In this document: positions 33,022-41,439 of the stretch, one piece after another
How the letters are laid out: the number at the start of each line of letters is the position of its first letter
Position numbering within the stretch: the first letter of the stretch is position 1
Assembly: GCF_000224335.1 (NCBI RefSeq)
Contig: NZ_AFXZ01000013.1
Span: forward strand, 1-64,000
Origin: Bizionia argentinensis JUB59
Lineage (GTDB): Bacteria > Bacteroidota > Bacteroidia > Flavobacteriales > Flavobacteriaceae
Length of the DNA: 64,000 bases
Direction: 5' to 3'
Made by a program: the position numbers and the translations under genes
The notes under the pieces: generated by a model
Database searches by the model: none
What the model was told of the DNA's origin: nothing
The model's input: only the letters and a program-made list of their open reading frames with translations

Positions 33022-33795
33022 ATGAGAATGTTATTTATATTAATTCTGATTGTTAACTTTTCGAATGCGCATGCGCAAGAAAATAATTTAGTTGCGGATT
33101 ATACCTATACCATAAAACACGAAATATTACCGTCTGCTACCACAGTTAATTCTAGACTTACTGCAAATGCGTTTGAGTCACATTACGAGATGGATTTTGT
33201 TGGAAACTTAAACTTTATTGAGGAAGAAGCCGGAGTTGATGGCGGATCTGCACTCGCTGTAAAAGTAAAGCAAAATCCAATAATATATAAGGATAATCAA
33301 TCAAAGTACATTTATAGTATAGAAAGAATTTTTTTAAAACCGTTTCTAGTTAAAGATTCCATGAATATTTTTAATTGGAAAATTAATGAAAACAAAAAAG
33401 AGATATTAGGCTATTCCTGCCAGCAAGCTACTGTTCATTATAGAGGAAGAAACTATACGGCTTACTTTACTACAGAAATACCTTTTCAAACGGGTCCTTG
33501 GAAGTTTTATGGACTACCAGGACTAATTCTTGAGGCAGAGTCTGATGATGGTGTTTTAAAACTGAACATAAACAAAATAGCTATTAACACAACAACAACA
33601 ACAACAACAGATATAGTTAATCCATATTTAGATATTAAATTACAACCTATATCATGGGATGAATATATTATTGAATATGAAAAAAAACACGAAGAATTTA
33701 AAGGGTTTAGAGACCCCAATGGGGGGACAATATCCATACCTAAAAGGATAATAGAAACATTAATAAGTGATAAATACCTTTCAGAGAACCCTTGA
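33022..33795 (+). CDS. GLPGLI family protein
   Basis: Secreted protein of the Bacteroidota GLPGLI family, named after a motif that is present here in KFYGLPGLILEAES. A signal peptide (LFILILIVNFSNAHAQ) starts the 257-residue product. Conserved tracts include FNWKINENKKEILGYSCQQA and the TAYFTTEIPFQTGPWKFYG segment before the motif. The family is thought to be periplasmic or outer-membrane associated and is often linked to a TonB-type barrel. Here the stop codon overlaps the start of the following barrel gene, so the pair is almost surely translated together. The exact role is unknown. Confidence 0.92.
   Translation: MRMLFILILIVNFSNAHAQENNLVADYTYTIKHEILPSATTVNSRLTANAFESHYEMDFVGNLNFIEEEAGVDGGSALAVKVKQNPIIYKDNQSKYIYSIERIFLKPFLVKDSMNIFNWKINENKKEILGYSCQQATVHYRGRNYTAYFTTEIPFQTGPWKFYGLPGLILEAESDDGVLKLNINKIAINTTTTTTTDIVNPYLDIKLQPISWDEYIIEYEKKHEEFKGFRDPNGGTISIPKRIIETLISDKYLSENP
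33589..33609 (+). repeat. In-frame ACA trinucleotide tract
   Basis: Seven consecutive ACA codons in the GLPGLI gene encode seven Thr in a row. The tract keeps the frame when it expands or contracts by whole units. Confidence 0.9.
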
Positions 33796-36428
33796 TTTCT
33801 TTTTACATAAATATTAAAAGAGCCATACTTGTTATGGTTTTCTTTTTTTTCTGCATAAATTATACACATGCACAACATAATTTGTCTGGAACTATAACTG
33901 ACGCTGAAACTAAAGAACCCGTAAAGTTTGTAAGTATAATAATAAAAGACAATAACAATACTATACTTTCATATACCTCCACAGATATCCAAGGTTTCTA
34001 TAAAATAAATATTCCCGAAAACCACACGGAATTTTTTGTTACTACATCTATGTTAGGCTATTTTCCAAAAACCATAACTTATAAATTAGATACTAAAAGT
34101 GCGCCAAAGTATACATTAAACATTGCTGTTTCTCAAAGAACATCTAGTTTAGATGAAGTTTTAATTGAAACAAAAAAACCAATATTAGTTAAAAAAGATA
34201 CCACAGTTTATAGACCAAACCAATTTAAGGATGGATCTGAACGTCATATTGAAGATTTATTAAGCAAACTTCCAGGTATAACCATAGCCGATAATGGTAG
34301 CATTCGATTTAAAGGTAAACAAGTAACCAGAGTGTTATTAGATAATGATAACCTGTTTGATGCTAATTATACAATAGGAACACGAAATATTAATCCAGAA
34401 ATAATTGAAGAGATTGAAGCTATTGAAGACTATCAGAAAAACCCTTTACTTAAAGGAATTGAAAACACAGAAGATGTTGCATTAAATCTTATATTAAAAA
34501 AGGGAAAAACGGATGTTTCAGGAGAAGTTGATGTAGGTCTAGGTATAAAAGATAAATATGACTTAAAATCAAGTATGATTTCTGTTTCAAAAAAAATTAA
34601 AGGATTTGGTTTAATAAATTATAATAACATCAATCAAAATCAGAGTCCCTATAATTTTTCATCAAATACTTTTGATTTATCAAAAGCTAATGAATTAGAA
34701 TTAAGAGCAGATAACTTTTTAAACTCCAACAACTTAAACTCTATTATACCTGAAAATTATATAGGAGAAAACAAGAACCTGTTTGGAAGTATAAATGCCC
34801 TAAGCAAAATTTCAGAAAATACATCTATCAGAATCAACTACAATCACTTAAGTGATAGGTTAATTTTACAAGATTTTAATAAGATTGACTATAATTTATC
34901 CTCTAACAATTTAATAATAACAAATGCGAGTAATCAAATAAAAAAACCAAATGTTAATGTCTTGGATTATGAAATTATTAATAGTCTAAAGCCCAATCAA
35001 CTTTTAAACTTAAAAGGTAAGCTTGATTATACCATTGTTGAATCAAGATTATTAACAACCAATAATAATCAAGTTTTTAATGAGGTTAAAAAAAGTGAGG
35101 ACTTTTTTTTAAATCAAGAATTGAATTTCACCAATAAAATTGACAAAAATAAAGCTTTCCAAGTTTTATCTAATTTCTCTAGCAATAATATTCCCCAAAA
35201 TTTCAACTTGACAAACCCAACAGATGAAAATACTATTCAGCAGCAAATAAAATTCAAAAAAAACACCTTTAATATACAGTCCAAATTTCTTTCTAAAGTT
35301 AAAAGTAGTAGTTACGCCGCTTCATTAGGTTTTTATAATCATAAAAGCACTTTAGAGTCAAGTAATAATGTCTTCTTTACAGGTTATTCCAATTTCAACA
35401 ATACGTTAAAAAATGATAATTCTTTATATTTAGATGTGAATTATGAATTTTCAAAAAATAAATGGATGTTTAGTTTAGAGAACAGGTTGTTGTTTTCATA
35501 TATAAAAATCACTGATAACGCTTCTATTTATAAAGATAAAACTATAATTTATAATCCTTCATTTAAAAGTCGTTATTTAATAAATAACGTATCCAGCGTA
35601 TATATTAATTTCAACATTAATAACCAAGCACCTGAAATTGCTAAAAAACACTCTGGCTTAATTCAAACGAACAATAGGTATTTACAAGCCAATAATTTTA
35701 ATTACAATTTAATTAAAAATGAAAACTTATCACTGGGATATAGAATAAATGATTTTTATAATTTATTTCAGTTCAATTCTTATGTGAATTTCTCAAAAAG
35801 AAACTTTGATTATCTCAATAACATGTTTATAAGTGAGGAAAATACAATTAATATTTCAAGCATTCAAGAATTAAATAATACGAGTTATAGGTTTGGAATA
35901 GACACAGAAAAATATATTCACTTTTTCAAATCCACCTTTAACTTAAAAACGTCATATACTATAAATAACTATAAAAACAGTATAAATAATGAGGGGTTAA
36001 GAGATAATATTAATAAATCCTTGTTTTTAAATCTTGATGTTAGAACTGGTTTTAAAGAAAATCTAAATTTTGAGAACAGTATTATTTTTCAAAATAATAC
36101 ATTCGCTTCAAGTACTAACAAAAAATCTACTTTTACTACATTTCAGAATAATTTTACCACCAAGTACAAACAAGATAATTTTTGGATACACTTAGATACT
36201 AAATATTTTAATCCGGATGTAAGTACTAAAAGTAAAGGCGTATTTTTTGCAGACATAATGTTTAATTACGTGCAAAAAAACAAGAAGATTGAATATAGCT
36301 TACGGGTAAGTAATTTATTTAACACTAAAAGTTATATTGAAACGAACTCATCCGATTTATCTACTTCAACCTACAGTCAGAAACTTTTAGAGCGCTACAT
36401 ATTAATTTCAGCTAAATTTAAACTTTAA
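33792..36428 (+). CDS. Outer-membrane barrel protein with carboxypeptidase-like regulatory and plug domains
   Basis: 878-residue TonB-receptor-like protein. Signal peptide (ILVMVFFFFCINYTHAQ), then a CarboxypepD-reg domain (LSGTITDAETKEPVKFVSII, STDIQGFYKINIP), a plug-like region (DGSERHIEDLLSKLPGITIA, RVLLDNDNLF) and a long Asn- and Lys-rich barrel. The preferred start is a TTG at 33792 that overlaps the GLPGLI stop codon (TTGA). An ATG at 33834 would leave a very short n-region. No TonB box is obvious, so import activity is uncertain. It ends in a terminator. Confidence 0.88.
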   Translation: MISFYINIKRAILVMVFFFFCINYTHAQHNLSGTITDAETKEPVKFVSIIIKDNNNTILSYTSTDIQGFYKINIPENHTEFFVTTSMLGYFPKTITYKLDTKSAPKYTLNIAVSQRTSSLDEVLIETKKPILVKKDTTVYRPNQFKDGSERHIEDLLSKLPGITIADNGSIRFKGKQVTRVLLDNDNLFDANYTIGTRNINPEIIEEIEAIEDYQKNPLLKGIENTEDVALNLILKKGKTDVSGEVDVGLGIKDKYDLKSSMISVSKKIKGFGLINYNNINQNQSPYNFSSNTFDLSKANELELRADNFLNSNNLNSIIPENYIGENKNLFGSINALSKISENTSIRINYNHLSDRLILQDFNKIDYNLSSNNLIITNASNQIKKPNVNVLDYEIINSLKPNQLLNLKGKLDYTIVESRLLTTNNNQVFNEVKKSEDFFLNQELNFTNKIDKNKAFQVLSNFSSNNIPQNFNLTNPTDENTIQQQIKFKKNTFNIQSKFLSKVKSSSYAASLGFYNHKSTLESSNNVFFTGYSNFNNTLKNDNSLYLDVNYEFSKNKWMFSLENRLLFSYIKITDNASIYKDKTIIYNPSFKSRYLINNVSSVYINFNINNQAPEIAKKHSGLIQTNNRYLQANNFNYNLIKNENLSLGYRINDFYNLFQFNSYVNFSKRNFDYLNNMFISEENTINISSIQELNNTSYRFGIDTEKYIHFFKSTFNLKTSYTINNYKNSINNEGLRDNINKSLFLNLDVRTGFKENLNFENSIIFQNNTFASSTNKKSTFTTFQNNFTTKYKQDNFWIHLDTKYFNPDVSTKSKGVFFADIMFNYVQKNKKIEYSLRVSNLFNTKSYIETNSSDLSTSTYSQKLLERYILISAKFKL

Positions 36429-36442
36429 AGGTTATTTAAAAG

Positions 36443-36472
36443 AAAAGGCGATCCGTTTGGATCGCCTTTTTT
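36443..36472. terminator. Bidirectional terminator after the barrel gene
   Basis: AAAAGGCGATCC and GGATCGCCTTTT form a perfect 12-bp stem with the loop GTTT, followed by TT. It separates the barrel gene from the convergent DUF4252 operon. Confidence 0.88.
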
Positions 36473-36492
36473 GTATACGTAGAGTACCTACT

Positions 36493-37038
36493 CTATTTAA
36501 AGAAATCTATAATCCCTTTTAATTGAGATGAATCCTCAAAATTAGTATTCTGAATGGCACTTACCAGAGTTGCCATTTCTTCTGGTCGCATGCTATCACC
36601 TAAAACTCTAACAATTCCGAAGCCCGTTTCTTTAGAACTCGCAAAAACAATTATCTCTTCCGCGCTATCATCATCACCAAGGTATTTTATAACAATCTTA
36701 TTACCGCTATCATTAAACTCCATAAGTTCTGTGTACTTCACATCACTTAAAATAGTTTGAACTTTTGCAAGTTCAGTGGTATAAGTTGCCAAATTGGATT
36801 CAGTCGTTTTGTAACCTAAAAAATTTAAACGCTGCACCGATTTATAGGCCGCTTTCTGCTCCTTTGTTAAAGTAGTTTCGTCCATTATAACAATAGAAGT
36901 TGGAATATCAGCCGACATGAAATCTATTGTCTCCTGGCGATCTACAAAATAAGTTTGCAGCGTTTCTCCAGAGTTACAGCTTGCCAGCGAAATAGCCGCT
37001 AGCAAACTGAAAATGGTATATTTAATTGCTGTTTTCAT
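36493..37038 (-). CDS. DUF4252 family lipoprotein
   Basis: 181-residue protein with a lipoprotein signal (LLAAISLASCNSGE, acceptor Cys about 21). The body resembles the DUF4252 family of Bacteroidota, with EIIVFASSKETGFGIVRVLG as the conserved strand and the end DFFK. Function unknown. It is the last gene in an operon with another DUF4252 protein, a membrane protein and an ECF sigma factor, which suggests a role in an envelope stress response. The mature part shows no catalytic motif. Confidence 0.85.
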   Translation of the reverse strand: MKTAIKYTIFSLLAAISLASCNSGETLQTYFVDRQETIDFMSADIPTSIVIMDETTLTKEQKAAYKSVQRLNFLGYKTTESNLATYTTELAKVQTILSDVKYTELMEFNDSGNKIVIKYLGDDDSAEEIIVFASSKETGFGIVRVLGDSMRPEEMATLVSAIQNTNFEDSSQLKGIIDFFK

Positions 37039-37047
37039 TCAGAATGT

Positions 37048-37614
37048 TTATTTCTTATTAGTATTTTCCAAATGCTTTCCACCTGGAATACCCATTTTTT
37101 GAGTTAATTTTGAAATTTGATTCAAATTAATATCCCCAGTTAAAGAAACGACTATGGTTTCAAACTCGCGTTTTTTACCATTCATATTCACGTCCATATC
37201 TTTTGTAATAGCACCTAGCCCATCTACGAACATGAGGAATTCACTTACATGATCTGAATCGCGACCCTCTTGCACATAAAACGTCATATTCATCCCATCA
37301 TCCTTCACTACCATTAATTCTTCAAGTGACGATTTACGCGACTTAACCCATTTAGCAACATCATCAGAGATACTTTTATTTCCAGTTGAAATCATTTTAA
37401 AACTAGTAATGCTATTAACCATACTAATGTATTCTTTCGATTCTGGATCGTCTGTATTAATATCCATTTTCGCCAGCATTTGAAACATTTTCGGCTTAAT
37501 AGAAACATAAGTTACGTCTGGGTTATCACTGAATTTAGTAAAAATATCTTGTGCTTGAGAAGCAAATGGCATCATTATTAGCGCCAAAACGAACATTAGT
37601 GTGTACTTTTTCAT
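37048..37614 (-). CDS. DUF4252 family secreted protein
   Basis: Second DUF4252 paralogue in the operon. The open frame extends to 37692, but the ATG at 37614 starts a clean signal peptide (MKKYTLMFVLALIMMPFASQ) and gives 188 residues. The body has VTYVSIKPKMFQMLAKMDIN and the conserved SEFLMFVDGLGAITKDMDVN and FETIVVSLTGDINLNQISKL segments. No lipobox is present, so unlike its neighbour it is probably soluble in the periplasm. The two genes lie 9 bases apart. Confidence 0.85.
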   Translation of the reverse strand: MKKYTLMFVLALIMMPFASQAQDIFTKFSDNPDVTYVSIKPKMFQMLAKMDINTDDPESKEYISMVNSITSFKMISTGNKSISDDVAKWVKSRKSSLEELMVVKDDGMNMTFYVQEGRDSDHVSEFLMFVDGLGAITKDMDVNMNGKKREFETIVVSLTGDINLNQISKLTQKMGIPGGKHLENTNKK

Positions 37615-37697
37615 AATTGTATTTTTTGAGTTGTTAAAATTTTTGTTACTATCACTTTCAGCGATATGTTTCTTTTTATTTATTAATTTCATTTGTG

Positions 37698-38180
37698 TTA
37701 TTTTATATTTTTAAAAATTCTTTCTGTTGGGTTTCCCATTGCCTTTAAGTAGTTAACTTTAGAAACACCTTCATTAATAGCATCTAAATAGCCTACTTTC
37801 CCAACGCCTTTATTCATTTGAATGGAAATCATTTCTAACGATTTCACCACTTCATTATAGGCTAACATAGGATCATCATACGTTCCTAAATCGTCTGCTT
37901 GTTGAAACGGTTTATTAAAATAAAAGCTTACTGAAAGCACTGCTATTGCAGCAACCGCTATCCATTTATAATTAAAGACTGATTCCGATTTTAAGGGTAT
38001 TTCTTTTGTATAAACGTCTTGCTGATTTACTGCAAAGTAAGTAAACATAGGTTTATACACTTCCAAATGTGATGCCACATCTTCTTGAGAAAAATAGTGC
38101 TTTAACTGTGCTTCCTCTTGAAGTGTCGTTTCAGCATTTTCGTATTTTTCAAGTAACTTTTCTATTTTATTTAATACCAT
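37698..38180 (-). CDS. Single-pass membrane protein, possible anti-sigma factor
   Basis: 160-residue protein with a cytoplasmic N-terminal domain ([20 protein letters not shown]), one membrane segment ([16 protein letters not shown]) at about residues 73-90 and a periplasmic tail. Its position directly after an ECF sigma factor and its 14-base overlap with that gene fit an anti-sigma factor. No zinc-binding H-x3-C-x2-C motif was seen, so it is not a classical ZAS-type protein. The partner assignment is inferred from context. Confidence 0.75.
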   Translation of the reverse strand: MVLNKIEKLLEKYENAETTLQEEAQLKHYFSQEDVASHLEVYKPMFTYFAVNQQDVYTKEIPLKSESVFNYKWIAVAAIAVLSVSFYFNKPFQQADDLGTYDDPMLAYNEVVKSLEMISIQMNKGVGKVGYLDAINEGVSKVNYLKAMGNPTERIFKNIK

Positions 38181-38676
38181 AATTATGTGTATTAGTTAAT
38201 TTTTCACGTATTATTTTACGAGCTCTAGACAATGCCACACGGACTGCTGCTGGACTCATATCCAACATTTTCGATATTTCATCAAACTCATACTGTTCAA
38301 TGTCTCGTAATTGAACCACCATTTTTTGTTGTTGTGGTAAACTTTCCATAATCCTAGCAACCCATTCTAAACTATCCTTTACCTCAACTCCTTTTTGTAG
38401 AGACACGCTATGGTCTTCATAATTACTATGCACGATTTTTAAATTCTGCGCTTGTTTCGATTTTAATTTATCCAAGCAAAAGTTTTTTGTCATCGTCATG
38501 GAGAAAGCTTCTACATTTTTATAGTCGCTTATTTTCTTTTGATTATTCCATAATTTCAAAATAACTTCTTGAGTTGCATCTTCAGCTTCTTCCCTAGAAA
38601 CAAGTAGTCGTTTTGCTAAACGAAAGATTTTATCTTTAAATGGCATGACAATATTTAAAAACTCTGTCTGTGTCAT
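38167..38676 (-). CDS. ECF-type RNA polymerase sigma factor
   Basis: Directs RNA polymerase to a special promoter set. The 169-residue product has sigma region 2 ([31 protein letters not shown]) and region 4 ([40 protein letters not shown]), with nothing else, as in group IV sigma factors. It is the first gene of an operon with a membrane protein and two DUF4252 genes. Its overlap with the next gene suggests coupled translation. It may autoregulate, but no promoter motif was identified. Confidence 0.94.
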   Translation of the reverse strand: MTQTEFLNIVMPFKDKIFRLAKRLLVSREEAEDATQEVILKLWNNQKKISDYKNVEAFSMTMTKNFCLDKLKSKQAQNLKIVHSNYEDHSVSLQKGVEVKDSLEWVARIMESLPQQQKMVVQLRDIEQYEFDEISKMLDMSPAAVRVALSRARKIIREKLTNTHNYGIK

Positions 38677-38819
38677 AGTGCGGTTAATTGGTCATAGTTG
38701 GTTTCTGGCTACTTAATATTACGACGAATGAATTTCGATATTGTTACAAATATTTTTTATTTTGTTATAAAGTAACTACTTTTATTCAGTTAAAAATTAA
38801 AATTTAATACGCACTTACT

Positions 38820-40235
38820 ATGAAAACACGCTTGTACCTTATGATTGCCTTAGGAGTTTCCACTATTTTTATGGGTTGCTCTGAAGATTTGGACGACAAT
38901 CCCACACCTACTAACGACTTAAATGGCTTTGTCTGGCGCGGTTTAAATACTTATTATTTATACAAAGATAATGTGCCAGATTTAGCTAACAATCGCTTTG
39001 CATCAGGAAACTATCAAGCTTATTTAAATAGTTATTCATCTCCAGAAGATTTATTTAATCATTTAAAATACCAACCTCAAACAGTTGATCGGTTTAGTTG
39101 GATAACTTCAAATTATATTGAATTGGAGGAGCAATTAAGTGGCACAACCCTAAACAACGGAATGGATTTCGGCCTTATGCGCTATCCAAATGGATCCAAT
39201 AATGTATTTGGATATGTAGGATATGTTCTACCAAATTCTGACGCCAGCAACGAAGGTGTAGAGCGCGGTATGATATTTAATAGTATTAATGGAACAGAAC
39301 TAAACACATCAAATTATAACAGCTTATTAAGTACTGCAACATATTCCATAAATTTAGCTAGTTATGATGACAAGGGAACTCCTGAAACTAATGATGATAC
39401 CATAACTTCAAACGGTCAAAGCATTACTTTAAGTAAGTCATCAAGCACAGAAAATCCTATTTTTAAATCGGAGGTTTTTAATGTAGCAGGTGCCAATGTG
39501 GGTTATTTAATGTATAATGGATTCACCAGAGATTTTGACTCGCAGTTAAATGATGTTTTCGGAGAATTTAAATCACAAAATGTTCAAAATTTAGTATTGG
39601 ATTTACGTTACAATTCTGGAGGGTCAGTTAATACGGCTATTTTATTATCAAGTATGATAGCAAATAAGACGGGTGAAGTATTCAGTACAGAACAATGGAA
39701 TAGCGATATTCAATCGGTTTTATCAACCGAAGATGTTACCAATTATTTCACGAATAATGATGGCGGTACCCCTTTAAATATTTTAACCCTCAATAAAGTC
39801 TATATTTTAACTACCAAGCGCTCCGCTTCGGCAAGCGAACTTGTTATAAATTGTTTAGACCCTTATATGGATGTTGTTCATATTGGTACGGAAACCGCTG
39901 GAAAGTTTCAAGCATCCGTAACACTTTATGATTCACCAAATTTTAATAGAGCTAATGCCAATCCTTCTCACCTATATGCTATGCAGCCTTTAATTTTTAA
40001 AACAAAAAATTCGTTAGGTGTAACTGATTACAGTCAGGGCCTAACTCCAAACATTTCTTTACCTGAAAATTATGGTAATATGGGTGTTATTGGTAATGAA
40101 ACCGAACCACTTTTAGCTACTGCTTTACAACTGATTTCAAATGGTAATCGTATGAGCTTTCCTTCTATTAAAGCATTAGATCTTATTGGTGATAAAACTG
40201 ATTTTCTGCCAGTTTCTGTTGGAATGTATAAGTAA
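38820..40235 (+). CDS. S41 family peptidase lipoprotein
   Basis: Predicted periplasmic C-terminal processing protease on the envelope. A lipoprotein signal (LGVSTIFMGCSEDLDD, Cys about 20) is followed by a PDZ-like region (GVERGMIFNSINGTELNTSN) and an S41 domain with the strand NVQNLVLDLRYNSGGSVNTA and the catalytic Ser in ILTTKRSASASELVINCLDP. At 471 residues it matches flavobacterial S41 lipoproteins. Divergent from the sigma-factor operon with a 143-base intergenic region. A terminator follows. Confidence 0.92.
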   Translation: MKTRLYLMIALGVSTIFMGCSEDLDDNPTPTNDLNGFVWRGLNTYYLYKDNVPDLANNRFASGNYQAYLNSYSSPEDLFNHLKYQPQTVDRFSWITSNYIELEEQLSGTTLNNGMDFGLMRYPNGSNNVFGYVGYVLPNSDASNEGVERGMIFNSINGTELNTSNYNSLLSTATYSINLASYDDKGTPETNDDTITSNGQSITLSKSSSTENPIFKSEVFNVAGANVGYLMYNGFTRDFDSQLNDVFGEFKSQNVQNLVLDLRYNSGGSVNTAILLSSMIANKTGEVFSTEQWNSDIQSVLSTEDVTNYFTNNDGGTPLNILTLNKVYILTTKRSASASELVINCLDPYMDVVHIGTETAGKFQASVTLYDSPNFNRANANPSHLYAMQPLIFKTKNSLGVTDYSQGLTPNISLPENYGNMGVIGNETEPLLATALQLISNGNRMSFPSIKALDLIGDKTDFLPVSVGMYK

Positions 40236-40301
40236 AAATGAAATTACAGGACATTTAAATTTGTCATAAAATTATTAAAATTAAACTACGCTTTTTTGTA
40301 A

Positions 40302-40328
40302 AAAACCCAGGCATGACGTCTGGGTTTT
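40302..40328 (+). terminator. Terminator of the S41 peptidase gene
   Basis: AAAACCCAG and CTGGGTTTT form a 9-bp stem with the loop GCATGACGT. It lies about 65 bases after the stop codon. Confidence 0.8.
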
Positions 40329-40670
40329 ATCATAAATATCTATTCTAAACCTACCTTTTATATAAAATAGCCCAAGCAGTAGTTACTTCTAGGTCAAAAC
40401 TTTCTGTGATTTAAACATTACTTTTTAAAATTTGATTTTAGTTAGTTAAAAGTGAGAAATGCTTTCAATCATTAAAACGCTAAATTATTAATAATACCGC
40501 TTTAATAATTTAAGCAAACGCATTTTTATTGGTAGTTTCTCATTAGTTAAATACTAGGAGTTTTCAGTATTAATTAAAGGCTATTTTAAACCTTAAAAAA
40601 TATTTATTAAGTACTAACGCGACTATGAAAATGCATTAAATATAATAACTTCGCCTTTAATAGATAATTA
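40329..40670 (+). other. Intergenic region upstream of the Dph6-like gene
   Basis: About 340 AT-rich bases without an ORF. A -7-like box (TAACTTCG at 40646-40653) lies 17 bases before the start codon. Nothing else was recognised. Confidence 0.5.
40646..40653 (+). promoter_or_regulatory. -7-like box of the Dph6-like gene
   Basis: TAACTTCG is near TAnnTTTG and resembles the TATCTTCG box of purB. It lies 17 bases before the ATG at 40671. Confidence 0.4.
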
Positions 40671-41375
40671 ATGAAGCCTTACAAAACATATATTAACTGG
40701 AGCACCGGCAAGGATTCGGCTCTAGCACTTTATTATTTAAAGCTAGACAATAGCTACAGTATTGAGCAACTCGTTACAACAGTAAACAGCAGTTATAATC
40801 GTGTTACTATGCATGGTTTACGAATAGATTTTATTGAGAGGCAAGCTACTTCAATAGGAGTACCATTTTCTACAATAAAACTACCAGAACAGCCCAGTAT
40901 GGATGACTACAATCAGCTTATGATTACGGCCACTTCAAACCTTAAAGAGCAAGGTTTTACACATTCTGCATTTGGCGATATTTTACTGGAAGACCTTAAG
41001 TTATACCGCGAAAAACAACTAGGAAGCCAAGGAATAAATACCGTATTTCCACTTTGGAAAAGAAATACTAAAGATTTAATGCAGGAGTTTCTTGATTTAG
41101 GTTTTAAAGCTGTCATAGTTTGCGCAAATGCTAACTATTTCTCGGAGGATTTTGTTGGTAGAATTATAGATGAAGATTTAATTGCTAATTTACCTGATAC
41201 AGTTGATCCATGCGGCGAGAATGGTGAATTTCACACCTTCTGTTTTGATGGGCCAATTTTTAAAACACCAGTAAATTTCGAAATTGGTGAGAAAACTTAC
41301 CGCGAGTATCCAAGTCCGGATTCAGCAGGTACTCTTTCTGGCTTTTGGTTTTGTGATTTGTTACCTATGGCATAA
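40671..41375 (+). CDS. Dph6-like ATP pyrophosphatase-domain protein
   Basis: PP-loop superfamily protein related to the diphthine-ammonia ligase fold (ATP_bind_4, COG2102). The N-terminal YINWSTGKDSALALYYLK carries the SGGKDS-like PP-loop (here STGKDS). Later segments include AFGDILLEDLKLYREKQLGS, TVFPLWKRNTKDLMQEFLDL and DPCGENGEFHTFCFDGP, which are typical of the family. At 234 residues it has the ATPase domain alone. Bacteria have no diphthamide, so the real substrate is unknown. It neighbours the B12 island but points away from it, so a link is only inference. Confidence 0.9.
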   Translation: MKPYKTYINWSTGKDSALALYYLKLDNSYSIEQLVTTVNSSYNRVTMHGLRIDFIERQATSIGVPFSTIKLPEQPSMDDYNQLMITATSNLKEQGFTHSAFGDILLEDLKLYREKQLGSQGINTVFPLWKRNTKDLMQEFLDLGFKAVIVCANANYFSEDFVGRIIDEDLIANLPDTVDPCGENGEFHTFCFDGPIFKTPVNFEIGEKTYREYPSPDSAGTLSGFWFCDLLPMA

Positions 41376-41380
41376 AAAAA

Positions 41381-41420
41381 TACCACGATAACTAAACATA
41401 GTGTTTTGTATCGTGGCATT
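41381..41420. terminator. Bidirectional terminator between the Dph6-like gene and the B12 operon
   Basis: CCACGATA (41383-41390) and TATCGTGG (41409-41416) form an 8-bp stem within A- and T-rich flanks, between two convergent genes. Confidence 0.7.
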
Positions 41421-41439
41421 TCAATTAAATGAAATTATA

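Noticed and set aside
33589-33609. Tandem ACA run considered as a CRISPR or minisatellite array
   Set aside because: It is only a seven-codon in-frame trinucleotide tract in a coding region, without spacers or flanking cas genes.
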